DNA from: UBA5336 sp964415675
GTDB lineage: Bacteria; Pseudomonadota; Alphaproteobacteria; Caulobacterales; Hyphomonadaceae
DNA: 64,000 bases
Direction: 5' to 3'
NCBI GenBank assembly: GCA_964415675.1
Contig: CAYQBG010000014.1
Span: forward strand, 1-64,000
Of this stretch, positions 54,901 through 63,729 are shown one piece after another. The notes under the pieces were generated by a model. That model had not been told where the DNA came from, did no database searches, and saw nothing but the letters and a program-made list of their open reading frames with translations. The translations under genes and the position numbers were made by a program. How positions within the stretch are numbered: the stretch's first letter is position 1; each line of letters begins with the position of its first letter.

Positions 54901-55471
54901 CATGCTCGCCCACTTCAACCGGGCTGAAAAGCATAGAATAAGACGGCAGCTGATCAAGCGGGTCGTTCAGCGCAATCATCGCCACATCAGCGCCCGGAAA
55001 GGGAAGCCCGCCATTCTGTGTGTCGCCATCAGGATGGAGGTAAACCTGACTGCCGAAGGTGAGACCATTGCGCTCGTCAATCTCAAATTGTGCGAGATCG
55101 CCTCCCGAACCCAGCCAGCCAAAAAGCGCGTCGAACGTGTCAGGCCCATACGCGATGACCGGGGTGACGTCACCATTTTCACGGTCCACGCCATAGGCCT
55201 GCGAGGGCAGAGAATTGAAACAATGCGCAGCCGAAATGGCGGTGCGGTGATTGACCAGCGAGGCCGAGCAATTGAAGAAAACGCCGCCATCCGGATTCCA
55301 CATGTAAATCTGGACCGCGCCGTCATAGGCGGGATTGTTCGCACGATCCTCGGACCCCTCGACGCTGACGTCATCCCTCACGGTCAGTGCCGTCGCCTCG
55401 AATGCCAGCCCCGCCAAAAGGGCTGCAAGTGACACGCCTTTCAGGTATGATTTCTCGAATTTATGGAACAT
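51914..55471 (-). CDS. Serine-protease autotransporter
   Basis: A 1185-residue type Va autotransporter. A signal peptide (about 1-28) precedes a chymotrypsin-like S1 domain with His83 (ISAAHCF), Asp162 (GADVAMIAL) and Ser326 (AGGDSGSAIF), the order expected for this clan. Residues about 450-590 are a Thr/Ser/Asp/Glu-rich linker. A beta-helix passenger segment follows (about 600-760; GLVTGNGTINTETLFNAGILRAGPGG). The last 280 residues or so form a beta-barrel domain ending in the typical terminal Phe. The AGGGGAG site before the ATG at 55471 is strong. The passenger is likely displayed on, or released from, the outer membrane. The substrate is unknown. Confidence 0.9.
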   Translation of the reverse strand: MFHKFEKSYLKGVSLAALLAGLAFEATALTVRDDVSVEGSEDRANNPAYDGAVQIYMWNPDGGVFFNCSASLVNHRTAISAAHCFNSLPSQAYGVDRENGDVTPVIAYGPDTFDALFGWLGSGGDLAQFEIDERNGLTFGSQVYLHPDGDTQNGGLPFPGADVAMIALNDPLDQLPSYSMLFSPVEVGEHVVQVAYGGHGIGSTGDVGIDGKRQAGENLIGLIGSQNDFLRGAFRSPTAGVIDGSDADQVMYHLDFDRPDRDVDECRRETLFIGPNDLICDPGPFSPAITADGTSVTSVNDSIDWFPDEANPDALDNEAGTAGGDSGSAIFFDELVEDELIIGGVLSGGWTFTAPASSGYGDVSYYNPLFLFHDWIAESNPYKYVSAVEGDGNWSDSSHWVQDLDPGYLIIDESGNVVNGLPEGPEPGVAGGQDLKDGVIFDIDVNDPEIQPPAPSETATSQATDKATALSALSGEASYDQQDGRSERGEVNTLDETAETKGKVGQVTAADAVPHEDTGKVSNDSETKGAVSGGDIKSTLGSGLVATTGPANASRVATLTQGDVAPPSPAAGPGSTGFVPNNTDRDLVAGISASYFEVTLRNSGTTTADIDVVIDKLTLDNGQATLAIAEGVAFESIIDTQIASGTLDVAGDFTSRDILNGGLVTGNGTINTETLFNAGILRAGPGGLDIVGDAILTSGGALAYGGNAVNVDGGVSLAGQLMLDSLAPGNSGTVLTFTGERVGEFRPFGFEGVRQVNVDYLTGEVAFEVIAEDFTEFLDIDALDPNTARMAAYLDVLRAGNFDQLQEIYDSVDFISGLPLVAQLGDLAPEAAFQAPGIGVIGAETISTHIDRRVGAVRMGQSNGMAFNSRASQMIASLDNLEMASLVGQAASVASASEAGERDNGKRFDVFGEVSFSTGDYQSGSRGSDADIDSTAVTLGADAELTQGLRGGVFINYAEGESSNSTGRSNTESSGFAFGAYGVQSFSRGDLSAYAGYGQRDIDTMRNSALGGALTGSTEADELFAGIAVSAVYPANKSAGHALVPEARLDYINYDIGGYTEQGAPAAMDIAGRDYTSLQLKVGGELHLYDVENPQADLLRPSIGARIVHDFEDNRDDVTASFVGGPADPITLLGGTRDTGWVELRGAFNFGHETGRFQGAVFVEGTAGREDLSYTTLGVNMKARF

Positions 55472-55638
55472 ATGTTCAACTCCCCTGGCTGCGAATATGA
55501 ATATTTTATTAATATGACTTGGGTGTCTACGCTAGGAAAAAAATGTCGGAATAGGCTGGTACGCAAAGAGTCCTGCTGCCAAGCGCAGCGTTTAGGGCAT
55601 GGTGTCCGTGCGATCTGCCAAAGGCAAGGTAACGAACT

Positions 55639-56238
55639 ATGATGAACTGGATGAACCCTGCTGGCCTTACAATCTGCATTCTGCTGATGCCTGCATGCAA
55701 TGCTGCCCGGCCCGGACCGGGGGCGCCAGGGGACGAGCAGTCAGCAGACGCCCCCGAAACAGCGGGCGAACCAGGTCAGAATGAAGACGAAGGCCGGCCA
55801 GAGCTTCCGAAGACACCGGCAACAGATGCCGACCGGCTCGCCGAGCGGGGCCCTGTTGGCAGGGTGGTCGAGAGCCCGGGCGGGCCGGTCAACCAGCCTG
55901 TGCCCCATCCACTCGCCAGGAGTCAGGACGAAACCTGGCCTGATCTTGCTATCGCGGACCTGACCGGGACATGGCGTCTTCGCTCGACCTCCGGACAGCT
56001 TGACTGCGTCCTCAGCCTCGGCCCGGCCGGCAGAAGCCGGCCCGGAACCGTGACAGCGAACCAGCCATGCGCGTTTGTTCCCGTCGATTTGACTTGGGTT
56101 TATCTGCCGGACACAGCCCAGCTGGTCTTGTTGTCAGAACCTGGGCAGGCTTTCTGGCGCGGCCAGCGGCGCGGCGCCATGGAGTTCCGGGCCATGAAGG
56201 ACGGGGAGCTGTTGATCATGTCTCCTTCAGGCAAGTGA
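55639..56238 (+). CDS. Omp19/AprI-like protease-inhibitor lipoprotein
   Basis: A 199-residue lipoprotein (signal ending ILLMPAC, Cys20) with a long Pro/Glu/Asp-rich linker (about 21-105) and a compact C-terminal beta domain (about 108-195). The domain has the inhibitor family pattern: LTGTWRLRSTSGQLDC, a second Cys in NQPCAFVP, then TWVYLPDTAQLVLLSE. This is the layout of Brucella Omp19 and of the AprI/Inh inhibitors of secreted proteases. It is divergent from the autotransporter with 167 bp between starts. The assignment is by pattern; length and the Cys pair support it. Confidence 0.7.
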   Translation: MMNWMNPAGLTICILLMPACNAARPGPGAPGDEQSADAPETAGEPGQNEDEGRPELPKTPATDADRLAERGPVGRVVESPGGPVNQPVPHPLARSQDETWPDLAIADLTGTWRLRSTSGQLDCVLSLGPAGRSRPGTVTANQPCAFVPVDLTWVYLPDTAQLVLLSEPGQAFWRGQRRGAMEFRAMKDGELLIMSPSGK

Positions 56239-56316
56239 CCCGGGCGCTGGCTTCCCGAGCGAGGGCCGGCGGCGCAACAGCTCAGACGTGCCTGTGGCGG
56301 ACCTAAACTTCCTTTC

Positions 56317-57357
56317 TTATAAAAGGCTGACGCATTGCGGCGGATTGCCATGTTCGAGATCGAAATACAGCCTCGCAGGATGGAACGGTTCCAGCGGAAG
56401 TTCATGGACCGAGCCTGGCTCACATTCACGCCAGTCCTGACAGTTTGAAGTCCTCCATCTGAGCGGACCCTTTCCAATAAACTTTATACCATTCGTCTTT
56501 GAACTGGACGTGTTGACGATCTCCCATTCAGCCAGTGCCCCCTCCTCCGAAAGCTTCCTGTCTGAATGATGACGCAGAGCATTTCTAAGCGGTCGGAATA
56601 CGGTCTTCAGCGGACCAGCCTCGGCTTGATGTTGCATCCAAAAAGCAACAAGCGACTTGATCGCTGCCCCCCGGCCACATGACCTTGCGACCAGCCTTGC
56701 AATCTCTCGGGCCCGGGTTGGATTCATCTGCATCGTCTTGGTTCCAGGCTCAAGCACAACCCCTGAAAGCGTGTCCTCGATCATCGTGAAAGTCACATCG
56801 GCTTTGAACAGCCTCACCCATAGATCCCAGTCCATCGTGTATTCTAGTCCGGGATCAACACCGCCAACCCGCGCCAGCGCTTCGGAGCGGACAAAGGCTG
56901 ACGGCTGAGAGATATTATTCGATCGACAAATTGACGGACCGGGAGGCCCGAAACAGGGATGTGGCCCGACATATCGCCCGAAACCGTCGATCATCATCGA
57001 CTGACCATACACGAGGCCCGCATCAGGGTGATTCTTGAATGCCTGTTCTACACGCGCCAATGATGATGGATAGAGAAAGTCATCTGTATTCAGCCAGCCA
57101 TAGATATCCGCTTTCTCCGCGTTCCAGCCCTCCAGTATTGCCGCCGCCTGTCCATCATCCGGATGTGACCGGAAATAGGCGATAAGCGGCCTTATGGGGT
57201 CTATGTCCCGCATGACCCTGGGATCCTGACTCGCATCAAGCAATGCAATCGAGAGATCAACTTCGCTTGCCTGGGCTTTGAGGGAGCTCACTGCGATTGG
57301 CAAACGGCGATTCCACGCACCGACTGGCATGGCAATCGCAAACCTTAGTCGTGTCAT
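56317..57357 (-). CDS. Glycosyltransferase family 2 protein
   Basis: A 346-residue GT-A fold inverting glycosyltransferase. The N-terminal FAIAMPVGAWNRRLPIAVSSL begins the nucleotide-binding fold, and the donor/metal region is in IYGWLNTDDFLYPSSLARVE (DxD-like NTDD). The MDWDLWVRLFKAD segment is the usual acceptor-side motif. The last 90 residues are helical and basic. It lies between the inhibitor lipoprotein and the giant RTX gene. It may glycosylate surface polysaccharide or the RTX protein; no direct evidence for either. Confidence 0.85.
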   Translation of the reverse strand: MTRLRFAIAMPVGAWNRRLPIAVSSLKAQASEVDLSIALLDASQDPRVMRDIDPIRPLIAYFRSHPDDGQAAAILEGWNAEKADIYGWLNTDDFLYPSSLARVEQAFKNHPDAGLVYGQSMMIDGFGRYVGPHPCFGPPGPSICRSNNISQPSAFVRSEALARVGGVDPGLEYTMDWDLWVRLFKADVTFTMIEDTLSGVVLEPGTKTMQMNPTRAREIARLVARSCGRGAAIKSLVAFWMQHQAEAGPLKTVFRPLRNALRHHSDRKLSEEGALAEWEIVNTSSSKTNGIKFIGKGPLRWRTSNCQDWRECEPGSVHELPLEPFHPARLYFDLEHGNPPQCVSLL

Positions 57358-57541
57358 CTAATAACTACTCTGGTTGAATGTCCCGATCAGCATGCGCGTC
57401 GTAGCAACCCCTGGCTCAACCAGCAGCAAAACACACCTGGGCAAGGTCACTCTTGAGCCCGTTCTGGCACGTAAATTGAATAGCGTTTCCAGAAGCTTTT
57501 GCAACCACACCGCCCCTAGGTAATACTGGAGCATCCAAGCC

Positions 57542-60500
57542 ATGCCGACCCAACCCTTTGCAGGAACAGCGCTAGAAACAGGTGGCGCCGCCATCATTTC
57601 CTACCAGGAGGACGGAGACACGGTCTGGTCAATCGTTCTGCTCGAAGACATTATCGCCGGCACCGAAATCTCCTTTACCGATAATGGGTGGCGCGCCAGC
57701 GGCGGCTTCAATCCGGTGGAGTCAGAAGGGCTGACCTTCACCGCGGGCAGTGGCCTTTCCGCCGGAACGGTCGTGGTTTTCCGGGAAAACGGGCCGGGCT
57801 TTGACGCGACGCTGGTCGATGGCACGACACCGGCAGGGACCGTGACAGGTGACCGGCTCGGCCTGTCGAGCGCCGGCGACCAGATCATCATGTATCAGGG
57901 CAGTTTCGATCCGGTGACCGGCGATCTCGACCCCGGTTCGCAGCTGATCTCCGCCTATCACGCCAATGGCGCCTGGGATGCCGATTCACTGGATGACAAT
58001 ACCAGTGCGCTGCCGCCGGAACTTGTCGATTACAGCGTGGATCAGTCGGTTCTCGGCGAAGAGGACAATGCAGTCTATGTCGGTCCGACCAGCGGGTCGC
58101 CGGGGCAGATCTGGACCCTGATCCAAAACCAGGCCAACTGGGTTGGCGGCGGCTCGCCGACGAGCCCGCCCTATGGCCCGGGTTTCGATGCCCTGACAAA
58201 TTTCACGGTCGACAACACCAACACCCTTCCAACGATCAGCGTACCGGCTGGTCTCGTTTTTGAGGTCGATTCCACGGCAAACACGATCACCGGGCTTTCA
58301 GTGGGCGATGTGGACAATGACCGCCTGACCGTCACCCTGACCGTCGAGGGTGATCTCACTCTGGCACAGACGACAGGCCTGAACTTCCTCGCCGGTGACG
58401 GTACAGCCGACGCCACAATGACCTTTTCCGGCCGGGTCGCCGATATCAATGCCGCACTCGACGGCATGCTCTACGCGCCGGCCGCCGGGGACGATGATGG
58501 TGATGCAATCAATATTTCCGTATCCGACGGCTCGGCCACAATCACGCAGGGAAGTTTCCCGGCGAGCGTTGACCTCGACACGCTGGACGGCACCAACGGC
58601 TTCCTGATCGAAGGCCTCGTGGAGCGTGACCAGCTTGGATATTCCGTCGCAAACGCGGGCGATGTGAACGGTGACGGTATCGACGACCTGATCATCGGCG
58701 CGCCCTATGCCGAAAACGGCCTCCTGGACGCCGCCGGCAAGGCCTATGTCATTTATGGCAATGATGCCGGCTTCTCGTCTAGCTTCGATGTTTCAACGCT
58801 GGACGGAACAAATGGTTTCGAGCTGACCACGGGTGTGGCGGGCGATGAGCTCGGCCACTCGGTCTCGGGCATTGGCGATGTCAATGGCGATGGCATAGAC
58901 GATTTCGCCCTTGGTTCGTTCAAGGCGCATGTCGGCGCGGCCGCCGATGCCGGCAAGGCCTGGATCGTCTTCGGCAACGCCTCCGGCTTTCCCTCGCAGG
59001 TCGATGTCGACACGCTCGACGGCACTGACGGTTTCGTCTTCAACGGCGTCAATGCCGATGATTATGCCGGCCGTGTGGTTTCGGGCGCCGGCGACATCAA
59101 TGGTGACGGCATTGATGATATCCTCGTCAGCGGTGACAGGACCGACCCGAATGGCGTCCAGCAGGCTGGCGCGACCTATGTCATCTACGGCTCGAATTCG
59201 GGCTTCAACGCCTCGCTGAGCGCGGGCGATATTGATGGCACGAATGGGTCCCTCATCGCAGGCGAAGAGGCCGCCAGCCAGACAGGCCGGATGGTGAAAT
59301 CCGCTGGCGATGTGAATGGCGACGGGTTCGACGACCTGGTCATCGGCGCCTACAAGGCCACAGCAGACGGTGACGCGCAGGCCGGCAAGACCTATGTCGT
59401 TTTCGGCGGTACTGGCGGGCTGGGCGCGCAGCTTGACCTCAGCACGCTGGACGGCAGCAATGGCTTCTCGATAGATGGCATCACGGCGGGCGACCAGTCC
59501 GGCCGCGGCGTATCCTCCGCCGGTGATATCAATGGCGACGGCTTTGACGATATCCTGATCGGTGCCCCGGAATCCGACAGTGGCGGCACCTCCTCGGGCG
59601 GCGCCTATGTCGTGTTCGGCAGCGGGTCCGGCTTTGCGGCCAATATCGACCTGGCGACGCTAGACGGCACCAATGGTTTCGCGATCACCGGTGAAGGCCC
59701 GTTCAAACAGACAGGGTTCGATGTCACCGAGCTTGGCGACATCAATGGCGACGGCATTGACGATATCCTGCTGGGCGGTCGCGCGTCGTCGGGCGTCGAG
59801 GGCAAGTCCTATGTCGTGTTCGGTTCGTCGACAGGCTTCGGGTCGAGCTTCGACCTGGCCTCGCTGGACGGCACCAATGGTTTCGAATTGCCCGAAGTGG
59901 TATTCGGCGATCGTGTGGGTTTCTCCGTTTCTTCGGCTGGCGATCTCAATGGCGACGGCATCAACGATCTCGTCATCGGCGCCAATGGCGCGGACCCGTC
60001 AGGCGCCAATTCGGGCGAGGCCTATGTCGTTTACGGCAATGCCAACATTTCGCAGAATTTCATCACCGATGCGGCACCGATCAGCCATGTCTATGCGCCG
60101 GTCATTGCCAATCTCGATGGCGACACGGTCACCCATACAGAAGGCGACGCGCTGACCCTGCTTGATGCCGGCGCGGACTTAGCGATCAGTGACGTTGACA
60201 GCGCCGACTTCGACGGCGGCCTCCTGACGATTGCCTACACGACTGGCCAGGCGGGCGAGGACCGGCTCGTGATCGATATGTCGGGCGCGGTCACGCTCTC
60301 GGCCGGCCAGACCGCAGGCAGCGATGTGTCCGTGTCGGGCACTGTTGTCGGCACGCTTGTGGCCGGCGAAACGGGCGGCGCGAATGAGGGCTTGCAGGTG
60401 GCGCTGAATGCGGCGGCCACGCCTGCGCTGGTCCAGTCGCTGCTGGGCGCGATCGGCTATGCGAATGCGGCCGGTGACACGCCTCAGGCGGGCACCCGCA

Positions 60501-63467
60501 CATTCGACATAACCCTGAGCGATGGCGATGGCGCCGACACCAGCGTTGCCACCAGCCTCGATGTCGTGGCGGTCGATGATGCACCGACGCTTGGCGTGCC
60601 CGGCGCCCAGAGCTTTGCGGTCAATTCCGCTGGCAATGCAATCACGGGTGTTTCGGTCGGCGATGTCGACAGTGCAAGTGTCGAAGTCACTTTGACCGCA
60701 GAAGGCGCGATCTCGCTCGCCCAGCTGACGGGCCTGACCTTCACGGCAGGGGCCGATGGCACCGCCAGCATGACCTTCTCTGGCACCGTTGCCGATGTGA
60801 ACGCCGCGCTGGCCTCGCTCGGCTATGACCCTGCAGCCGATGGCCGCGATGGCGACAGCCTGTCGGTCACGGTCAATGATGGCACGACCCCGGTGATTGA
60901 CACGGTAGCCATTGCGCTGACCAATACCGATCCGCTCGCCAATGACGATGCGGTTGCAGTCAGCGAGGACGGGCCTGCACTGTCCGGCTCGCTCTTCGTC
61001 GATAATGGCAATGGCGCCGACAGCGATGCCAATGGCGACACGCTCACCATCTCCGCCGTCAATGGCGAAGCCGGCGATGTCGGCGCGCAGGTCCAGCTCG
61101 CCTCCGGTGCGCTTCTGACCGTCAATGCCAATGGCACGTTCGACTATGACCCCAACGGAGCCTTCGACTCGCTCGACGAGACCGAGACCGCCAGCGACAG
61201 CTTCACATATACGGTCGATGACGGGTTCGGCGGAACCGCCAGCGCGACCGCGACGGTGACCGTCAACGGCGCAAATGATGCCACCCTCCTAACGCTTCCG
61301 GGCGCGCAGAGCTTCGCGGTGAATTCCACCGGCAACACGATTGCAGGCCTGGCGCTCGCCGATGTTGATGACACGACAGTGTCGGTCACGCTCTCGGCCG
61401 AGGGTGCGATCAGTCTTGCCCAGGTCACGGGCCTCACCTTCACCAGCGGCGCCGATGGAACGTCCTCGATGACCTTTGAGGGGACCATTGCCGACGCTAA
61501 CGCCGCGCTTGCCACCCTCGGATATGATCCGGCAGCCGATGACCGGGACGGCGACAGCATCTCCATTCTTGTCGATGATGGGACCTCCACCACGCCCGGA
61601 AGCATCGCGGTGGCCCTGACCAACACCGACCCGCTGGCCCAGGATGACGCGGTGAGCCTGGCTGAGAGCGGTTCGGTCATTGCCGGCGACCTGTTTGCCG
61701 ACAATGGGTCCGGCGCCGACAGCGATGCCAATGGCGACACGCTGACCATCTCCGCCGTCAATGGCGAAGCCGGGGATGTCGGCGTCCAGCTGACGCTGGC
61801 CTCCGGCGCACTGCTGACGGTCAATCCCGATGGCAGCTATGACTATGACACCAATGGCGCCTTTGACGGACTTGCGGACGGCGAAACAGCCACTGAGAGC
61901 TTCACCTACACGGTCGATGACGGCCTCGGCGGCACCGACACAGCCACAGTGACCCTGACGATCAATGGCGAGAATGAAGCGCCGCTGGCCCAGGATGACG
62001 CGGTGAGCCTGGCTGAGAGCGGTTCGGTCATTGCCGNNNNNNNNNNNNNNNNNNNNNNNNNNNNNNNNNNNNNNNNNNNNNNNNNNNNNNNNNNNNNNNN
62101 NNNNNNNNNNNNNNNNNNNNNNNNNNNNNNNNNNNNGCCTCGGCGGCACCGACACAGCCACAGTGACCCTGACGATCAATGGCGAGAATGACGGCCCGGA
62201 CATCACGTTGCCAGGCGACTCCGAGTTTTCACCATCGCCAGCGGGTAACGATCTGGTTGGGCTTTCTGTCGCCGATATTGATGACGCCAGCCTGACAGTA
62301 ACGCTGGTTGCGGACGGCGAGATGACGCTGTCCAGCACTTCCGGACTTACATTCGCTGTCGGCGACGGGGAATCGGACACAGCGCTGGTCTTTTCCGGGA
62401 CGGTCGCCGATATCAACGTCGCTCTGGGCACTGTCAGCTATTTGATGGAACCCGACAGGGGTGACATCATCAGCCTCGCAGCAAACGACAGAGATTTCGC
62501 AGCGAGCGGGCAAATCGTCTACGGGACATCCTCTGGCGATACGCTTGATGGAATATCAGGCCCGAGCAACATATACGGCCTGGCCGGCGATGACACGCTG
62601 ATCGGCGGCGCCGGAGACGATCTCCTCGTCGGCGGCGCTGGAGCCGATACCATGCTCGGCGGCGCAGGCGATGACCGCATCGTCTGGGATGACCAGGACA
62701 AGCGCAGGGATGCGGCCGGCAACATACTCGACATGGGCGGCGCCGGGCGCGACACGCTGGAAGTGGCCTCCGGTTCGCGTTTCGTCACCAATGGCCTGTC
62801 AGTCTACGGCTTCGAGGTCTTCGAAGGCGCCGAGGGCAATGATGACGTCCGCGGAAATCTCGCCAGCGTCGATTATGAACTCAATGGCGGCGCAGGAGAT
62901 GATATCCTGACAGGCAATGGCGGCAATGACACGCTTATCGGTGGCGCCGGCGATGACACGCTGATCGGCGGCGCCGGAGACGATCTCCTCGTCGGCGGCG
63001 NNNNNNNNNNNNNNNNNNNNNNNNNNNNNNNNNNNNNNNNNNNNNNNNNNNNNNNNNNNNNNNNNNNNNNNNNNNNNNNNNNNNNNNNNNNNNNNNNNNN
63101 CGCCGGCGATGACACGCTGATCGGCGGCGCCGGAGACGATCTCCTCGTCGGCGGCACAGGAGCCGATACCATGCTCGGCGGCGCAGGCGATGACACACTG
63201 ATTGCAGGCGCGGGCACAAACATCCTGACTGGTGGCGGCGGTGCCGACACGTTCGTGTTCGACGCGCTGGATGATAGCGACAACACTGTGACAGATCTGA
63301 CAGCTGAGGACATCATCCGCCTTGACGGCTTTGGTTATGCCGACGTCACTGATGCGTCCCAACATTTCGCGCAGGTCGGAGATGATGTTGTCTTCGAGGA
63401 TGACGACGTCTCGATCCTTTTCGAAGACATGGTGATCGAGGACGTTCTCGATATACTCGATATCTGA
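57542..63467 (+). CDS. Giant RTX surface protein with FG-GAP propeller and cadherin-like repeats (contains two assembly gaps)
   Basis: A secreted protein of at least 1900 residues. In order: an LTD-like N-terminal domain (about 1-225; IAGTEISFTDNGWRASGG); a cadherin-like module (230-338); seven FG-GAP/integrin-type repeats (339-837) each with a DxNxDGxxD calcium motif, enough for a seven-bladed propeller; several cadherin-like/VCBS modules with near-identical 117-residue units; RTX nonapeptides (GGAGDDTLIGG); and a C-terminal acidic type I secretion signal ending DILDI. There is no Sec signal. A GGAG site 10 bases upstream supports the ATG. The reading frame changes at the first N run only because 100 N is a placeholder; the gene is intact otherwise. 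No type I secretion genes lie in the window. Confidence 0.88.
58556..60052 (+). repeat. Seven FG-GAP (integrin alpha-like) protein repeats
   Basis: Seven units of about 71 residues, each with a TLDGTNGF-like start, GDVNGDGIDD-type calcium loop and (Y/F)V(I/V)(Y/F)G end. The number matches the seven blades of an integrin-like propeller. Confidence 0.9.
61631..62036 (+). repeat. 351-bp tandem repeat (cadherin-like unit) running into a gap
   Basis: A unit of 351 bp (117 codons) starts at 61631 with CCGCTGGCCCAGGATGACGC and the same DNA restarts at 61982. The second copy breaks off at the N run, and the end of a copy (GCCTCGGCGGCACCGACACA) resumes at 62137. Identity is at the nucleotide level. 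Confidence 0.9.
62037..62136. other. Assembly gap (100 N)
   Basis: Runs of N inside the giant RTX gene. Comparison with the preceding copy shows that 237 bp are missing at minimum (the stretch equivalent to 61686-61922), plus possibly whole 351-bp units. 237 is a multiple of three, so the true sequence keeps frame. Confidence 0.95.
62523..63257 (+). repeat. RTX nonapeptide calcium-binding repeats
   Basis: Repeated GGAGDDTLIGGAGDDLLVGGAGADTMLGG blocks of the GGxGxDxLx type, interrupted by a non-repeat segment (about 62690-62880) and by an N run. They would bind calcium outside the cell and help folding after type I secretion. Confidence 0.92.
63001..63100. other. Assembly gap (100 N) in the RTX repeats
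   Basis: The DNA just before the gap and just after it is the same RTX unit, so the assembler probably collapsed or failed to bridge repeats. The reading frame is continuous across the placeholder, meaning the real length leaves remainder 1 when divided by 3. Confidence 0.95.
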
Positions 63468-63565
63468 CCAGCAATGCCGGAGGGTCGGGCAAACGACGCA
63501 TTCACGATTTTGTTTGTGAAGATGGCCGGTCTTGCGGGGACAGAGGGTGCGACCAGACGCTGTTG

Positions 63566-63602
63566 AAGTTCAGGCAGCGCCTTTGATCGGATGCCTGAAC
63601 TT
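63566..63602. terminator. 11-bp perfect inverted repeat after the RTX gene
   Basis: AAGTTCAGGCA (63566-63576) and TGCCTGAACTT (63592-63602) pair perfectly around a 15-nt loop, 98 bp after the RTX stop. No T tract follows on the plus strand. It could be a transcription end or a regulator binding site ahead of the next gene. Confidence 0.4.
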
Positions 63603-63729
63603 CCCGCGTCCGCCAGGCAAGCTCCGGCCGGCTTCGGTGTAAATTTACTCTAGCAGGACGCAGCGGCGAGACATATTGTTGGCGTGCTGGGAGGCGCCGC
63701 TGAACAAGCAGAGGACATCGCTTGAGCAC

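Noticed and set aside
62031..62191. A frameshift splitting the giant RTX gene into two genes.
   Set aside because: The frames differ only because 100 N was inserted. The repeat comparison shows that the missing length is a multiple of three.
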